Of a DNA stretch of 64,000 nucleotides, positions 34,609 through 44,330 are shown one piece after another (within the stretch, counting starts at the first letter, position 1; each line of letters opens with the position of its first letter). Made by a program: the position numbers and the translations under genes. The DNA lies in the NCBI GenBank assembly GCA_963747735.1, contig CAVVGE010000021.1, forward strand, positions 1-64,000. Direction: 5' to 3'. Origin of the DNA: AP-15 sp963747735. GTDB lineage: Bacteria > Pseudomonadota > Alphaproteobacteria > ATCC43930 > CGMCC-115725. The notes below the pieces were generated by a model. That model saw only the letters and a program-made list of their open reading frames with translations. It was not told where the DNA came from and ran no database searches.

Positions 34609-34663
34609 ACCGGGCGGGCCGTGACCATTTCGGCGGCGCCCGCGCGTCCGCCGCTGCCGCCTG

Positions 34664-35011
34664 ATGTCGGACGCGATGATCCTCCACATCTGCCCGGCCG
34701 CCGACTGGCAGGCGGCCCGCGACGGTCGCTATCGCTGCGCCTCGCTCGATCATGAGGGCTTTATCCACTGCTCGACGCCGGAGCAGCTGATCGAGGTCGC
34801 CCAGCGGCTGTTCCAGGGTCGGCGCGACCTGGTGCTGCTGGTGATCGACCCGGACCGGGTGACGGCGGCGATCCGCTCTGAAGATGGCGGCAACGGCCAG
34901 TCCTATCCGCACATCTACGGGCCGCTCAATGTCGATGCCGTCAGCGAGGTCGTCGCGCTTGCCGCCGATGCCGACGGTAATTTCAAGCTGCCCGCCCGCC
35001 TGCACCGGTGA
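34664..35011 (+). CDS. DUF952 family protein
   Basis: 115 aa, typical length for the family. MILHICPAADWQAARDGRYRCASLDHEGFIHCSTPEQLIEVAQRLF carries the family signature (GFIHCST), then LVLLVIDPDRVTAAIRSED and YPHIYGPLNVDAVSEVV. Cytosolic; its function is not established. The start at 34664 is the first ATG of the conserved block. Confidence 0.88.
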   Translation: MSDAMILHICPAADWQAARDGRYRCASLDHEGFIHCSTPEQLIEVAQRLFQGRRDLVLLVIDPDRVTAAIRSEDGGNGQSYPHIYGPLNVDAVSEVVALAADADGNFKLPARLHR

Positions 35012-35293
35012 GCGGGGCTGCTGCAAATAGACAGTATTCCACTTTTAGGAGGCGTCGATGCCGCTCGTCAGACGCCGCAGCCGACGGCTCGTTCCGCGGG
35101 CGCTACATCCAGGGCGAGGACATCCTGCAATCCGATCCCGATACCCGTCACGTCGCCGCCGGTCTCGAGGCGATGGAATGCTGGGTCCGGATCGGAAATA
35201 CCTCTTGGGCAATCGTGGCAAATACGGTAGTGTTCACAAATAGCAGATCCGTCGCGCGACAACAAACGGGCGGCCGAAGAGGGGGATTTAAGG

Positions 35294-36880
35294 ATGGTCA
35301 CCACCGTGGCGCCCGGAGTTCGCCGGTCCCTGACCGACCTGCAAAATGACTACGATAGCGGCACCAAGGGGCCTCTTGAAAAGCTGATGCGGGCCTGGAA
35401 GGGTATCAAGGAGCTGCCGCCCGGCGACCCGAGATCCTTTTTTATGATCGGTGGCTATCACGGCGAGCCATTCCGGGGAAAAGGAGAGCTCGACTCGAAC
35501 TGGTGGGGCGGCTATTGCCAGCATGGCACAGTGCTGTTCCCGACTTGGCACAGGATCTATTGCTGGCGGCTCGAAAAGGCGCTGCAGAGCATTCCCGGAT
35601 GCGAAGACGTGATGCTGCCGTTCTGGGACGAGTGCAGTGAAGACTCGCGCAATAAAGGCATTCCTTCTGCGCTGACCGAAGAGACTTTCGTGCTCGACGG
35701 CAAGGAGATACCGAACCCGCTGCGGTCTTTCGTGTTGCCGATTGCGATCGACGACCGTGTCAAAGGCGACTCGGTCGTCTACAGCAAGCCCGCCGAATAT
35801 GAGACCGTTCGCTATCCGCTCTCCGGCCTGGTCGGAACGCCGGAGAACCTGGCGGCAACCCGGTCACACAATGCTCAATTTCCCGACCATGCCCGGAACG
35901 TCGTCTACCTGAACGACAATATTACCACCTGGCTTAATGGAAAGATCAGGATAGACGGTGTCTGGCGGGGCGAAGTCCTCGGCCGGTTTGTCCAATCGCT
36001 AGACGCGCCCAACTATACACTATTCTCGAACACGACTTCGGCGAGTGCGTGGCAAAAAGCGCATGGGGCTAACGTGGTGTCATTGGAGAGCCCGCACAAC
36101 ACCATGCACCTCGCAGTCGGAGGTTTCGATTATCCGGGGCAAGGCGATGACTCCGCAATCCCAGGCGCCAACGGCGATATGGGTGAGAACGACACGGCCG
36201 GCCTCGATCCGATCTTTTTCTTCCACCACTGCTTTATCGACTATGCCTTCTGGATTTGGCAGCGACGGAACCGGGCGACGGATGCCTTTGACATCGATCC
36301 GAAGGATCCGGGGGCCAACTCAAATGCCAATCCGCCGCCTGCCGGCATCGAGCCCAATACGCCGCTCACGCTCGATACGCCGCTGGAGCCGTTTCGCAAA
36401 GCTGACGGTCTGGGAAAATTCACCACCAGAGACTGTGTGAACATCGAGACGCAGCTCGGCTACACCTACGGCCCGGGCTCGCTCGACCAATATGCGCAGC
36501 GCACAAGCGAACGCCGCATTGCCGCGACCGCGCCCGGACGGACGGTGCGAGTGAGCGGCATCGACCGCGCCGCCATTCGCGGCTCTTTCCTGATTGCCAC
36601 CTTTGCAACCATCGACGGGAAGCGGGAATATATCGGCACCGAGGCGGTGCTGAGCCGGTGGCACGTCGAGGGCTGCATGAATTGCCAGAACCACCTGGAA
36701 GCCATGGCTTCTTTCCAGCTGCCGGTCGAGGCCGGCCGTTCGGTGGCCGCCGAAGGCGGCATAGAGGTGGAGGTACGCACCCGCCACGGTCTCCTCGGAG
36801 GCCGGCCGCAGAGCCCCGAAGCCGCTGCCCGCCCCGCCGCGCTCGCCGAGCCCGCGCCCTTCAAGGTCGAGGTCCGCTGA
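35294..36880 (+). CDS. Tyrosinase family copper protein
   Basis: 528 aa, type 3 copper centre. CuA ligands lie in FMIGGYHGEP, YCQHGTVLFPTWHRIYCW (the Cys two before His could form the Cys-His thioether of fungal-type enzymes). CuB ligands lie in SPHNTMHLAVGG and DPIFFFHHCFIDYAFW. A C-terminal domain after residue 380 (VSGIDRAAIRGSFLIATFA, CMNCQNHLEAMASF) has immunoglobulin-like character and might cap the active site. No signal peptide; AAGGATG start at 35294. Oxidises mono- or diphenols to quinones. Base composition is a little lower in GC than the flanks, so transfer is possible. Confidence 0.9.
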   Translation: MVTTVAPGVRRSLTDLQNDYDSGTKGPLEKLMRAWKGIKELPPGDPRSFFMIGGYHGEPFRGKGELDSNWWGGYCQHGTVLFPTWHRIYCWRLEKALQSIPGCEDVMLPFWDECSEDSRNKGIPSALTEETFVLDGKEIPNPLRSFVLPIAIDDRVKGDSVVYSKPAEYETVRYPLSGLVGTPENLAATRSHNAQFPDHARNVVYLNDNITTWLNGKIRIDGVWRGEVLGRFVQSLDAPNYTLFSNTTSASAWQKAHGANVVSLESPHNTMHLAVGGFDYPGQGDDSAIPGANGDMGENDTAGLDPIFFFHHCFIDYAFWIWQRRNRATDAFDIDPKDPGANSNANPPPAGIEPNTPLTLDTPLEPFRKADGLGKFTTRDCVNIETQLGYTYGPGSLDQYAQRTSERRIAATAPGRTVRVSGIDRAAIRGSFLIATFATIDGKREYIGTEAVLSRWHVEGCMNCQNHLEAMASFQLPVEAGRSVAAEGGIEVEVRTRHGLLGGRPQSPEAAARPAALAEPAPFKVEVR

Positions 36881-36964
36881 ACCAGGATCGCGCGCGGGAA
36901 TTTCGGCCATCGGGTCGGCGACGAAAGCCGGGACTACAGAGCGCCTCGCCGCCGGAGGACCTCG

Positions 36965-37981
36965 TCAGGAGTGCCGGGCGGACGGCGCATCCTTCATCCC
37001 GCCATGCAATTCGGCGACGATCTCAAAGGAGCGCTTGCGCTTTTCGTGGTCGAAGATGTTGGCGGTAACCATCAGCTCGTCGGCGCCGGTGCGGTGGATG
37101 AAATCGTCGAGGCCCGTTCGCACCGCGTCCGGGCCGCCGACGATGGCGGCGGCGTGCGAGTCAGCGAGGATGGCGCGCGCATAGGGATCGAGCTTTGCGT
37201 CGAAATCCGCGACCGGCGGCGGCACCCGGCCGGGACGACCGGTGCGGTTGTTCAATGTCGATTGCTGCAATGACGAGAACAGGAAACGCGCCTCCTCGTC
37301 CGATTCGGCGGCAACCACGACGGCCCCGAGCATCACATGCGGCAACGCCAGCTGTGCCGAGGGGCGGAACCGCTCGCGATAGATCTCGATCGCCTGCGCC
37401 ATCATGCCCGGCGCAAAATGCGAAGCGAAGGCGAAGGGGAGCCCGAGATAGGCAGCGAGCTGCGCGCCAAAGAGGCTTGACCCGAGGATCCAGATCGGCA
37501 CTTCGAGACCGGCGCCGGGGACCGCCTGCACCGCCTGGTCCGGCTCGGCCGGCGCGAAATAGTGCATCAATTCGACGACATCCTGCGGGAAGCTGTCGGC
37601 GCCGCCGAGCAATGCCCTGCGCACCGCCCGCGCGGTGATCTGGTCCGAGCCCGGCGCCCGGCCGAGCCCGAGCTCGACCCGGCCGGGGTGAAGTGCGGCG
37701 AGCGTGCCGAACTGCTCGGCGATCAACAGCGGCGCATGGTTCGGCAGCATGATGCCGCCGGCGCCGATGCGGATATGGCTGGTGCCGGCCGCGACATGGG
37801 CGAGTGCTACCGCGGTCGCCGCGCTGGCGATGCCGGGGAGGTTGTGGTGCTCGGCCATCCAATAGCGGCGGTAGCCGAGCGCCTCGACATGACGCGCCAG
37901 GTCGAGCGAGTTGCGCAATGCCTGCCCGGCATCGCCGCCGGCGACGATCGGCGCCAGGTCGAGAACCGAGAGCGGGACCAT
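36965..37981 (-). CDS. LLM-class flavin-dependent oxidoreductase (MsnO8-like)
   Basis: 338 aa. [20 protein letters not shown] and [22 protein letters not shown] are the opening blocks of the luciferase-like MsnO8 group, followed by [25 protein letters not shown] and [15 protein letters not shown]-terminal [22 protein letters not shown] closes the barrel. Start at 37981; earlier in-frame residues are not family-like. FMN-dependent monooxygenase or reductase, substrate unknown. Confidence 0.88.
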   Translation of the reverse strand: MVPLSVLDLAPIVAGGDAGQALRNSLDLARHVEALGYRRYWMAEHHNLPGIASAATAVALAHVAAGTSHIRIGAGGIMLPNHAPLLIAEQFGTLAALHPGRVELGLGRAPGSDQITARAVRRALLGGADSFPQDVVELMHYFAPAEPDQAVQAVPGAGLEVPIWILGSSLFGAQLAAYLGLPFAFASHFAPGMMAQAIEIYRERFRPSAQLALPHVMLGAVVVAAESDEEARFLFSSLQQSTLNNRTGRPGRVPPPVADFDAKLDPYARAILADSHAAAIVGGPDAVRTGLDDFIHRTGADELMVTANIFDHEKRKRSFEIVAELHGGMKDAPSARHS

Positions 37982-38086
37982 CTCCTGACCATCGCACCCT
38001 ACGTCGCCGACGCAAAGCGCCTTTCGCTCCGGGAAACTCACGCCGACCGAGTGGCATGTTTTTCGTGCAGACAAGCACGCCGGCTC

Positions 38087-38174
38087 CGGTCTTGCGCGGG
38101 CTTGTCCCGCGCATCCACGTCTTTGCCTCGGGGGTGCAAGACGTGGATCACCGGGTCAAGCCCGGTGAAGACGA
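38087..38174. repeat. Dispersed intergenic palindromic repeat, copy 2
   Basis: GGTCTTGCGCGGGCTTGTCC ... ATCCACGTCTT ... AAGACGTGGATC ... GGGTCAAGCCCGGTGAAGAC. Same family as the copy between ybaB and recR at 15247-15366. Confidence 0.7.
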
Positions 38175-38266
38175 TATCACGCGGTTTCCGGGGCCGAATT
38201 GGCAGGTGCCCGGAGCGGACCAGGCGTGAACGCCGTCTTCGGATCGATCTCTCGCCGAAAACCGCC

Positions 38267-39577
38267 TTATTCCATAAAAATCTTCATGTTGTTGAAGTCG
38301 AAGGTCACGGCGTAGGGCTTGAAGAAGTCGTGGCCGACCATTCCGGCCAGGTGAAAGCCGAACGTGTATTCCCACGGGAACGGCCCGTCGTAAAGGCCGG
38401 GGACATTGTCTGCGCGGATGCGGCCAAAGGACAGCCGGCCTACGGTGTACGGCACGATCTTCAGCGTGCCGCCGCCGCCGGCCCCTTCGGATGCCTTGTT
38501 TTCCTCCAGCTTGATCCCGGCCCTTGCAATCACCGGCCGGGCCAGCTTGACGCCGGCCCCCTCGAGGCCGGTGTCGACAAAGAGGAGCGCCGGCGGCAGC
38601 CGCTCGACGCGACCCCAGCCGACCATAAAGTGGTCGCCGGCAATCCAGAACGGGACCGCCACTCGCTTGCCCCGCGAATTCGCCGCAGATTGCCCGGCGA
38701 TTTTCGTATCCTTGCGGCGCAGCACCAGCTCGCCGCGCGGAAAATCCAGCGTCGCAAGAAAATGGTAGAAGAGAGTGGTCCCGATACATCCGTCGATCTC
38801 TTTTACGCCCAGATCTTTCGAAAGCTGGCGCAGGTGCAGCATCGCGACGGGCAGGTTCTCGATGGTCCAGCCGCCGAGGCCGAGCGAGGCGATCCGGCCG
38901 TTCTCCACCTCGGCATGCTGGCCGCCGGAAAAGGTGCCTTGCACCGCGCCGAATTGCGGAATGCCGAGCTCTTTGGCAAAGTCGGTGTCGAGCGCCACCT
39001 CGGAAGCTCCGGTATCGATAAAGAACGTCACCGGCTTGCCGCCGTTTATTCGCACCTCGACCACGGGCAGCGGCTCGGTCCTCAAGAATTTGACCTGCGT
39101 GCTCGTCCCGTCACCGTGCAATTCGTAGGGCGTTTCGCCCTTGAAGCTCTCCAGCTGGGCGAGGTTCAGCGTCGGGTACTGGGAAACAGCGAGCTTGTTG
39201 CTGCTCATCGCGACGCCGTGCAGCGCCGCCGCTGCCTTTCCGAAATCGTCGCGGCGGTAAAACACTTCGGCCAGCATGATTTTGGCGTCGGCGTCGTCGG
39301 GCCGTAGGGTCAGCGCCCGCTGCAGCCATTTTTGCGCCGCGTCGAGCCGATTGGACAGCAAGGCGATACGGCCCAGCTGGAGCGTTGCCGAATAATCCTT
39401 GGGGTCTTGCGCGGCTATTTGCGCATAGAGCTTCCCGGCTGCGGCAAACTTCCCGGCTTCGAACAACCGGTCGGCCGCAGCGGTGCCCGGTTGCCTGACT
39501 TGCGCTCCTGCTTGCCCCGGGGAGCCGCAAAGTCCGAGGATCACGACAAGAACGATGCAAATTGCGGCAGATTTCAT
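38267..39577 (-). CDS. Secreted TPR plus retropepsin-like aspartyl protease
   Basis: 436 aa. Signal peptide to about residue 25 (VILGLCGSPGQAGAQ). Residues about 35-130 form tetratricopeptide repeats (ADRLFEAGKFAAAGKLYAQI, AQKWLQRALTLRPDDADAKI). Two aspartyl protease half-domains follow, with PVTFFIDTGASEVALD and ALLFVDTGLEGAGVKL as catalytic loops. DGCIGTTLFYHFLATLDFPRGEL and GMVGHDFFKPYAVTFDF are the matching flap/hydrophobic-hydrophobic-Gly motifs. A single-chain two-domain periplasmic enzyme; the TPR part probably recruits substrate. Confidence 0.85.
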   Translation of the reverse strand: MKSAAICIVLVVILGLCGSPGQAGAQVRQPGTAAADRLFEAGKFAAAGKLYAQIAAQDPKDYSATLQLGRIALLSNRLDAAQKWLQRALTLRPDDADAKIMLAEVFYRRDDFGKAAAALHGVAMSSNKLAVSQYPTLNLAQLESFKGETPYELHGDGTSTQVKFLRTEPLPVVEVRINGGKPVTFFIDTGASEVALDTDFAKELGIPQFGAVQGTFSGGQHAEVENGRIASLGLGGWTIENLPVAMLHLRQLSKDLGVKEIDGCIGTTLFYHFLATLDFPRGELVLRRKDTKIAGQSAANSRGKRVAVPFWIAGDHFMVGWGRVERLPPALLFVDTGLEGAGVKLARPVIARAGIKLEENKASEGAGGGGTLKIVPYTVGRLSFGRIRADNVPGLYDGPFPWEYTFGFHLAGMVGHDFFKPYAVTFDFNNMKIFME

Positions 39578-39593
39578 CGCCGGCCTGCGGCGC

Positions 39594-40014
39594 TCAGCAC
39601 TGCATCAATTCGATGCTGACGCCATCGGGGGCGGCGACGTAGCACAAAAGGCTGCCGCCGACGCCGCGCTTCAGCTCGACCGGAAAGCTGACGCCTTTGC
39701 GGCGCAGCTCGGCGCAGAAGGCTTCGAGATCGCCCTGATAGAGAAACCCGAAATGATCGGTGCCCCAGCCGTTATGGCTGGAAAAATCGGCGTATTGCCG
39801 GATCGGCCTGGCGGGGGCCGGGGCTTCGCCGGGCCGCTTTGCCGCGGATCAGGATAGTCATGCCGCCGAGATCGACAAAGATTTGCGCGGCGCCGCGCGC
39901 CGTCGTCTTTGCCGCGATCGTCGCGCCGAACATTTCGACATACCACTCGGCCGACGCTTCCGGGTGCTCGCTGAGAATGTGGACATGGTCGAATTTGAAT
40001 GCCGGGTTGCTCAT
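39594..40014 (-). CDS. VOC superfamily (glyoxalase-like) protein, one frame break
   Basis: Begins MSNPAFKFDHVHILSEHPEA then SAEWYVEMFGATI, with the first metal His in HVHI. Near 39834 one extra base (GCGGCCC where GCGCCC is expected) shifts the frame; the other frame gives RQYADFSSHNGWGTDHFGFLYQ, DLEAFCAELRRKG and VAAPDGVSIELMQC, ending at 39594. Corrected length is about 139 aa, a normal single VOC unit. Substrate unknown. Confidence 0.78.
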
Positions 40015-40116
40015 CGCCTGCCTTTCGCCGCGGGGCCATTCGTCGGACAGCGGGATGATACAACAGCGGGACGATCCACCAGGTCATTGAATGGAGAGCG
40101 GCTTCCTCCCGCGGCG

Positions 40117-41086
40117 ATGCTTCCTCCCGCGGACCGGCTTTCGATCTGCTTTGCCCATGTCGCCTACCGGCTGCACGAGCGGTTTTCGACCCTCGGCACC
40201 GGCATCGCCAGCTTTGCGGTGCGCGATCCGGAGGGGTTGGACGAGCGAGTGGCCGAGGCCGATGTGCTGGTGATCTCGGGGCTGTGGCGCGACGGCCTGC
40301 TCGACCGCGCCGAAAAACTGCGTCTGATCCAGGCGATCGGCGCCGGCACCGACCAGTTTCCGAAAGACGAGCTGGCACGGCGCGGCATCCGGCTCGCCAG
40401 CGCCCGCGGTGTCAACGCGCAAGCGGTGGCCGAGCACGCGATGGCCTTGATCCTCGCTTTGACCCGCCGGCTTCCCGAGGCGCGCGACAACCAGGCAAAA
40501 CGCGTCTGGCGCGGCATGATCGGCGATCCCGACCGGCGCGAGGACGAGCTCGGCGGCAAGACATTGCTGATCGTCGGCCTCGGCGATATCGGCGGACGCC
40601 TCGCCCGCCTTGCCAAGGCGTTCGAGATGCGTGTCCTCGGGCTGCGCCGCGACCCTGCCGCGGGCCGGGGCGCTGCCGATGCGGTGCACCCGATGGCGGC
40701 ACTCGCCGCGCTCTTGCCCGAGGCCGATTTTGTCGCGCTGACCTGCCCATTGACCAAAGAAACCGAGCAGCTGATCGACGCCGCGGCGCTCGGGCTGATG
40801 AAGCCCTCGGCCTATCTGATAAATGTCGCGCGGGGGCGGGTTACCGACGAGCCCGCTTTGATCGAGGCGCTCGCCGCCGGGCATATCGCCGGCGCCGGCA
40901 TCGACGTGACGGCGGAGGAGCCGCTGGCGCCGGGCTCGCCGCTCTGGGGCATGCCGCAGGTGCTGATCACCCCGCACACCGCCGGCGAGACCCGCCGCTA
41001 CGAAGACAACGTGATCGAGATCCTGCGCGACAATCTGGGCCGGCTCTGGCGCGGCGAGCAGCGAGCTGCGCAACCAGGTGGTCTGA
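40117..41086 (+). CDS. D-2-hydroxyacid dehydrogenase, frame break near the C-terminus
   Basis: From ATG 40117: MLPPADRLSICFAHVAYRL; NAD motif LLIVGLGDIGGRLARLAKAF, DFVALTCPLTKETEQLID, catalytic Arg in LINVARGRVTDEPAL, Glu in GAGIDVTAEEPLA and His in LITPHTAGETRRYE. The expected end (ELRNQVV then stop at 41086) is in the next frame: one extra base near 41060 (GCGAGCAGCGAG). Read literally the frame stays open to 42339, running antisense through the neighbouring hydrolase, which is an artefact of the shift. About 322 aa when corrected. Third enzyme of this family in the window. Confidence 0.85.
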
Positions 41087-41115
41087 CCCTCCCGCGCGGC
41101 GGACGTTGCCGCGGC

Positions 41116-42243
41116 TCAGGCGGTAAAGGTGAAGCTGCTGCCGGTGCCGCACAGCACCAGCTTCTCCGGCATCTCCTTCTGCGCGAGGTCGATGAAGTTC
41201 TGCCCGCTGCAATGCATCGGCATCACGTGCTCGAGATCGAATTTCTGCAGCTCGGCCATGACTTGGCGCAGATAATCGTCGGACGCGGGAAACAGGTGAA
41301 AGCCGCCGACCAGCGCATAGATTTTGTCGACGCCGCTGACCTGTTGGGCGCGCTTCAGCGTGTTGATGATCCCGGCATGCCCGCACGAGCTGATCACCAC
41401 CAGCCCGCGGTCGCCGAGCCGGAAGCAGGTAGCGTGCTCGTGCCAATGCTGGTCGGGCTGCGGCTTGCCCGACAGCTCTTCGGCGGTGAAGTGGTGGTGC
41501 ATATAGGCGTGCGCGTCGCAGCCCAAGCCGTCCTTGATGCCGATCTCGACCCAGGTTTGCGGCAGCACGTGCTCGATGCTGGTGCGCGGCACCACGCCCG
41601 TCGTAAAGGCCTGGCCTGCGATGACGATCGGGTCTTCGGCCAGGACCGGCTCGACGCCGAGCGCCTTCAGCTTGCGCCGGTCGAGCGTCCCGAAATCGGC
41701 AAAGCTGCCGTCCGGCCGGCGCAGAAAGCGGTGGCAGAAATCGTCCTCGCCGCCGGTGTAGAGGCGCAAATCCTTGCGCATCTGCGCGCGCTGCGCCTCG
41801 AGAAAGCCGAGCAGGCCGCCGTAATGGTCGAAATGCCCGTGGCTCAGGATCAGCGCATCGACCTCGGCCGGGTCGATTTTCATCAGCGCGAGATTGTTGG
41901 CATAAACGTCCGGGGTGAAGCCGAAATCCAACAGGTAGCGCCGGTCCTCGCTGCCTTTTGTCGATTGGATGTAGAGCGCCAGCCCCCATTCGCTTTCGAG
42001 CGTCTTGCCTTGGGCGGCGGCGGGAAACCCGAACCGCTCGACGGCAAGGCCGGGCCGCGCGACCGGCTTGAGCGCGATGTTGTGCTGGTTGTCGGTGATC
42101 TCGCGCACGACGACGCGATCGACGACCGGCACCTCGATCAGCGCCGGCGCTGCCCGCGCGCCGCGGCCGAGCCCCAACGAAACCAGCGCCCCCCCGAGCG
42201 CGGCGGAATTCTGCAAAAAGCTTCTGCGATCCAGCGACACCAT
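41116..42243 (-). CDS. Tat-exported metallo-beta-lactamase-fold hydrolase
   Basis: 375 aa. The N-terminus LDRRSFLQNSAALGGALVSL is a Tat signal (R-R-S-F-L). Metal motif ALILSHGHFDHYGGL (HxHxDH), later His in VISSCGHAGIINTLKRA and VGGFHLFPAS, C-terminal HVMPMHCSGQNFID. Similar to the 7,8-dihydropterin-6-methyl-4-(beta-D-ribofuranosyl)aminobenzene-phosphate synthase-like branch of MBL proteins. Periplasmic by its signal; substrate unknown. Confidence 0.85.
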   Translation of the reverse strand: MVSLDRRSFLQNSAALGGALVSLGLGRGARAAPALIEVPVVDRVVVREITDNQHNIALKPVARPGLAVERFGFPAAAQGKTLESEWGLALYIQSTKGSEDRRYLLDFGFTPDVYANNLALMKIDPAEVDALILSHGHFDHYGGLLGFLEAQRAQMRKDLRLYTGGEDDFCHRFLRRPDGSFADFGTLDRRKLKALGVEPVLAEDPIVIAGQAFTTGVVPRTSIEHVLPQTWVEIGIKDGLGCDAHAYMHHHFTAEELSGKPQPDQHWHEHATCFRLGDRGLVVISSCGHAGIINTLKRAQQVSGVDKIYALVGGFHLFPASDDYLRQVMAELQKFDLEHVMPMHCSGQNFIDLAQKEMPEKLVLCGTGSSFTFTA

Positions 42244-42442
42244 GCCGTTCCCCCGAGCGCGATTGCGGTGGGCGCGAACGCCATTCTCCGTCCCTCCGGC
42301 CTGTCAGCGCAACAATCGAGTGGTGCCGAGCGGCGCTGACCGCCCGCAAAATCGCGCAAGCACGCGAACCCTCGGCGCTCTTTTGCCTTGCGGAATGGCC
42401 AGCCACGCATATGTCTTCAGCATATGCAGGAGGGAGGTTGAT

Positions 42443-42682
42443 GTGCCGCATGAGCAACGTCGCGTCAAATTGTTTCGAAATGGCCGCAACCAGGCGGTCC
42501 GGATACCGGTCGAGTTCGAATTGCCGGGCAGCGACGCGATCATGCGTCGGGAGGGCGATGCGCTGGTCATCGTGCCGGTGCGCCGGCGCGGCTTGACCGC
42601 GCTGCTGGATTCCTGGGGACCGCTCGATGAAGAGTTTCCGCAGATCGTCGATCGGCCGCCGGAGCCGGAAGAGTTCTTTTGA
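42443..42682 (+). CDS. vapB: VapB-type antitoxin (AbrB fold)
   Basis: 79 aa, GTG start with a strong GGAGGGAGG site seven to eight bases upstream. RRVKLFRNGRNQAVRIPVEFELPGSD is the swapped-hairpin AbrB/MazE DNA-binding domain of VapB proteins; the acidic tail (PLDEEFPQIVDRPPEPEEFF) would occupy the toxin. Its TGA overlaps the toxin ATG by one base. Autoregulation of the promoter is typical of the family. Confidence 0.9.
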   Translation: MPHEQRRVKLFRNGRNQAVRIPVEFELPGSDAIMRREGDALVIVPVRRRGLTALLDSWGPLDEEFPQIVDRPPEPEEFF

Positions 42683-43086
42683 TGGCGGCTCGGTTTATGC
42701 TCGACACCAACATCGTCTCGGAGCTGATCAGGAACCCCATGGGAAGGACGGCGCGGCGCGCGAGGGTCGTGGCGGACGAGGTTTGCACGAGTATCGTCGT
42801 CGCAGCAGAGCTGCGATACGGATGCGCCAAAAAGGGCTCGCCCGCGCTGAGCCGCAGGGTCGAGGATATATTGGACGAGATTGGTGTTCTGGCCTTGGGG
42901 GCCCCAGTCGACGCGCATTACGGGCAGATCCGCAGCGGGCTCGACGGGGCAGGCCAACCGATCGGCGCCAACGATCTCTTGATCGCCGCGCATGCCCTCG
43001 CGCTGGGGCTGACCTTGGTGACCGCCAACCTGCGGGAGTTTTCTCGCATACCGGGCCTGAAGGTTGAAAACTGGATGCGCCGGTAG
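42682..43086 (+). CDS. vapC: VapC toxin, PIN-domain ribonuclease
   Basis: 134 aa. PIN acidic residues in FMLDTNIVSELIRN, TSIVVAAELRYGCA (Glu), PIGANDLLIAAHALALG (Asp) and LVTANLREFSRIPGL (Asn/Asp position). Canonical VapC ending VENW. ATG overlaps the stop of vapB (TGATG), so the toxin is translated from the same message at a level set by the antitoxin. Confidence 0.92.
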   Translation: MAARFMLDTNIVSELIRNPMGRTARRARVVADEVCTSIVVAAELRYGCAKKGSPALSRRVEDILDEIGVLALGAPVDAHYGQIRSGLDGAGQPIGANDLLIAAHALALGLTLVTANLREFSRIPGLKVENWMRR

Positions 43087-43166
43087 GCGGCTGATTGGCG
43101 CCACGCCGCGAGCGGCTTGCCAGGCCGGGCGATCGCGCAAGGCTGCCCCCGGTTGGGGGAGATTTT

Positions 43167-44330
43167 ATGACCGCACCCTACGAGACGCACCGGGCACAGC
43201 TCAAAGCCATCCTCTCGGCTTGGGGCATGCCCGAGGACAATGCCGAGACCACTGCCGATGTGCTGGCCTGGGCCGATTTGCATGGCGTCGACAGCCACGG
43301 CATCTCGATGCTGCCGGGCTATGACCGGCTGCGCCGGGCCGGGCGCGCCAACATGGCGGCACGGCCGCGGATCATCAAGGAAACAGCGGTCTCGGCATTG
43401 GTCGACGGCGATGGCGGTCTCGGCCACGTGCCGGCGCGGTTCGCGATGCAGGTGGCGATCGACAAGGCAAAAGCGGCCGGCATCGCCATCGCCGCGGTCA
43501 AGAACTCGGCGCATTTTGGCGCCACCGGCTATTACACCTTGATGGCGGCAAAGGAAGGGCTGATCGGCATCGCCTGCACCAGCGCGTCGAGCATCCAGGT
43601 GGCGCCGACCTTTGGCAAGGAAGCCAAGCTCGGCACCGACCCGTGGTCGTTTGCCGCCCCTGCCAAGGACGGGCCGCCCTTTCTGCTCGACATGGCGACG
43701 ACGACGGTGGCCGCCGGCCGCATCCGCAACAAGGCCAATGAAGGGCTCTCCTGCCCGCCCGGCTGGGTCCTCGACAAGGACGGCCGGCCCAGCACCGATC
43801 CGCTGGTCGCGCGCGAGCAAGGCGGGTTCCTGACCTCGCTCGGCGGCTCGCCGGAAAATTCGAGCTACAAGGGCTATGGGCTCGCGGTGATGGTCAACAT
43901 CCTCGGCGCGTGCCTCTCCGGCTCGACCCTGATCACCGACCCGATGGCCGGGAAAAAGCCGCAGGGCAACGATATCGGCCATTGCTTTATCGCGATCGAT
44001 CCGGGCCTCTTTCGCGAGCCCGATGAATTCGCCGCCGACGTCGCCCGCTTTTGCCATGATTTGCGCGCGACGACGCCGGTCGATCCGGCCCGGCCGGTCA
44101 TGGTCGCCGGCGACCCGCAATGGCAAAACGCCGCGGAGCGGACGAAAGACGGCATCCCGGTCGGCGCGGGCCTCCTGAACCAGCTGCGCCAGATCGCCCA
44201 AGCCGCGCCGCCCCCTGGCTGCTCGATTGACCCGCCGCAATGGTTAACTACGCAGTCGGCAAGCCTGCACAATATTCAATATCGCACGGTAATAAGGCAG
44301 TCCAATTGTCTCGTGACGGCTTGCCAATAA
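43167..44330 (+). CDS. Malate/L-lactate dehydrogenase family (Ldh_2) oxidoreductase
   Basis: Start ATG 43167 after GGGGGAG. NAD(P)-dependent MDH2/LDH2 fold: HGVDSHGISMLPGYDRL, GLGHVPARFAMQVAIDKAK, VKNSAHFGATGYYTLMA (the catalytic His), TFGKEAKLGTDPWSFAAPA, PFLLDMATTTVAAGRIRN. The last 33 residues (GCSIDPPQW onward) do not look like the family. One missing base near 44206 would end the protein as PWLLD at 44230, before the promoter of the next gene (44321), which otherwise overlaps the tail. The true product is probably about 354 aa. Confidence 0.88.
   Translation: MTAPYETHRAQLKAILSAWGMPEDNAETTADVLAWADLHGVDSHGISMLPGYDRLRRAGRANMAARPRIIKETAVSALVDGDGGLGHVPARFAMQVAIDKAKAAGIAIAAVKNSAHFGATGYYTLMAAKEGLIGIACTSASSIQVAPTFGKEAKLGTDPWSFAAPAKDGPPFLLDMATTTVAAGRIRNKANEGLSCPPGWVLDKDGRPSTDPLVAREQGGFLTSLGGSPENSSYKGYGLAVMVNILGACLSGSTLITDPMAGKKPQGNDIGHCFIAIDPGLFREPDEFAADVARFCHDLRATTPVDPARPVMVAGDPQWQNAAERTKDGIPVGAGLLNQLRQIAQAAPPPGCSIDPPQWLTTQSASLHNIQYRTVIRQSNCLVTACQ

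Noticed and set aside
35058..35243. 61-codon ORF with AGGAGG upstream, before the tyrosinase
   Set aside because: The ribosome-like site is good but the product is an Arg-rich frame without family; another frame in the same interval looks more protein-like but has no start. Not enough support for a gene.
41087..42339. C-terminal extension of the 40117 dehydrogenase to an 859-codon frame
   Set aside because: The extension is antisense to the MBL hydrolase and results from a one-base shift near 41060; the correct stop is 41086.
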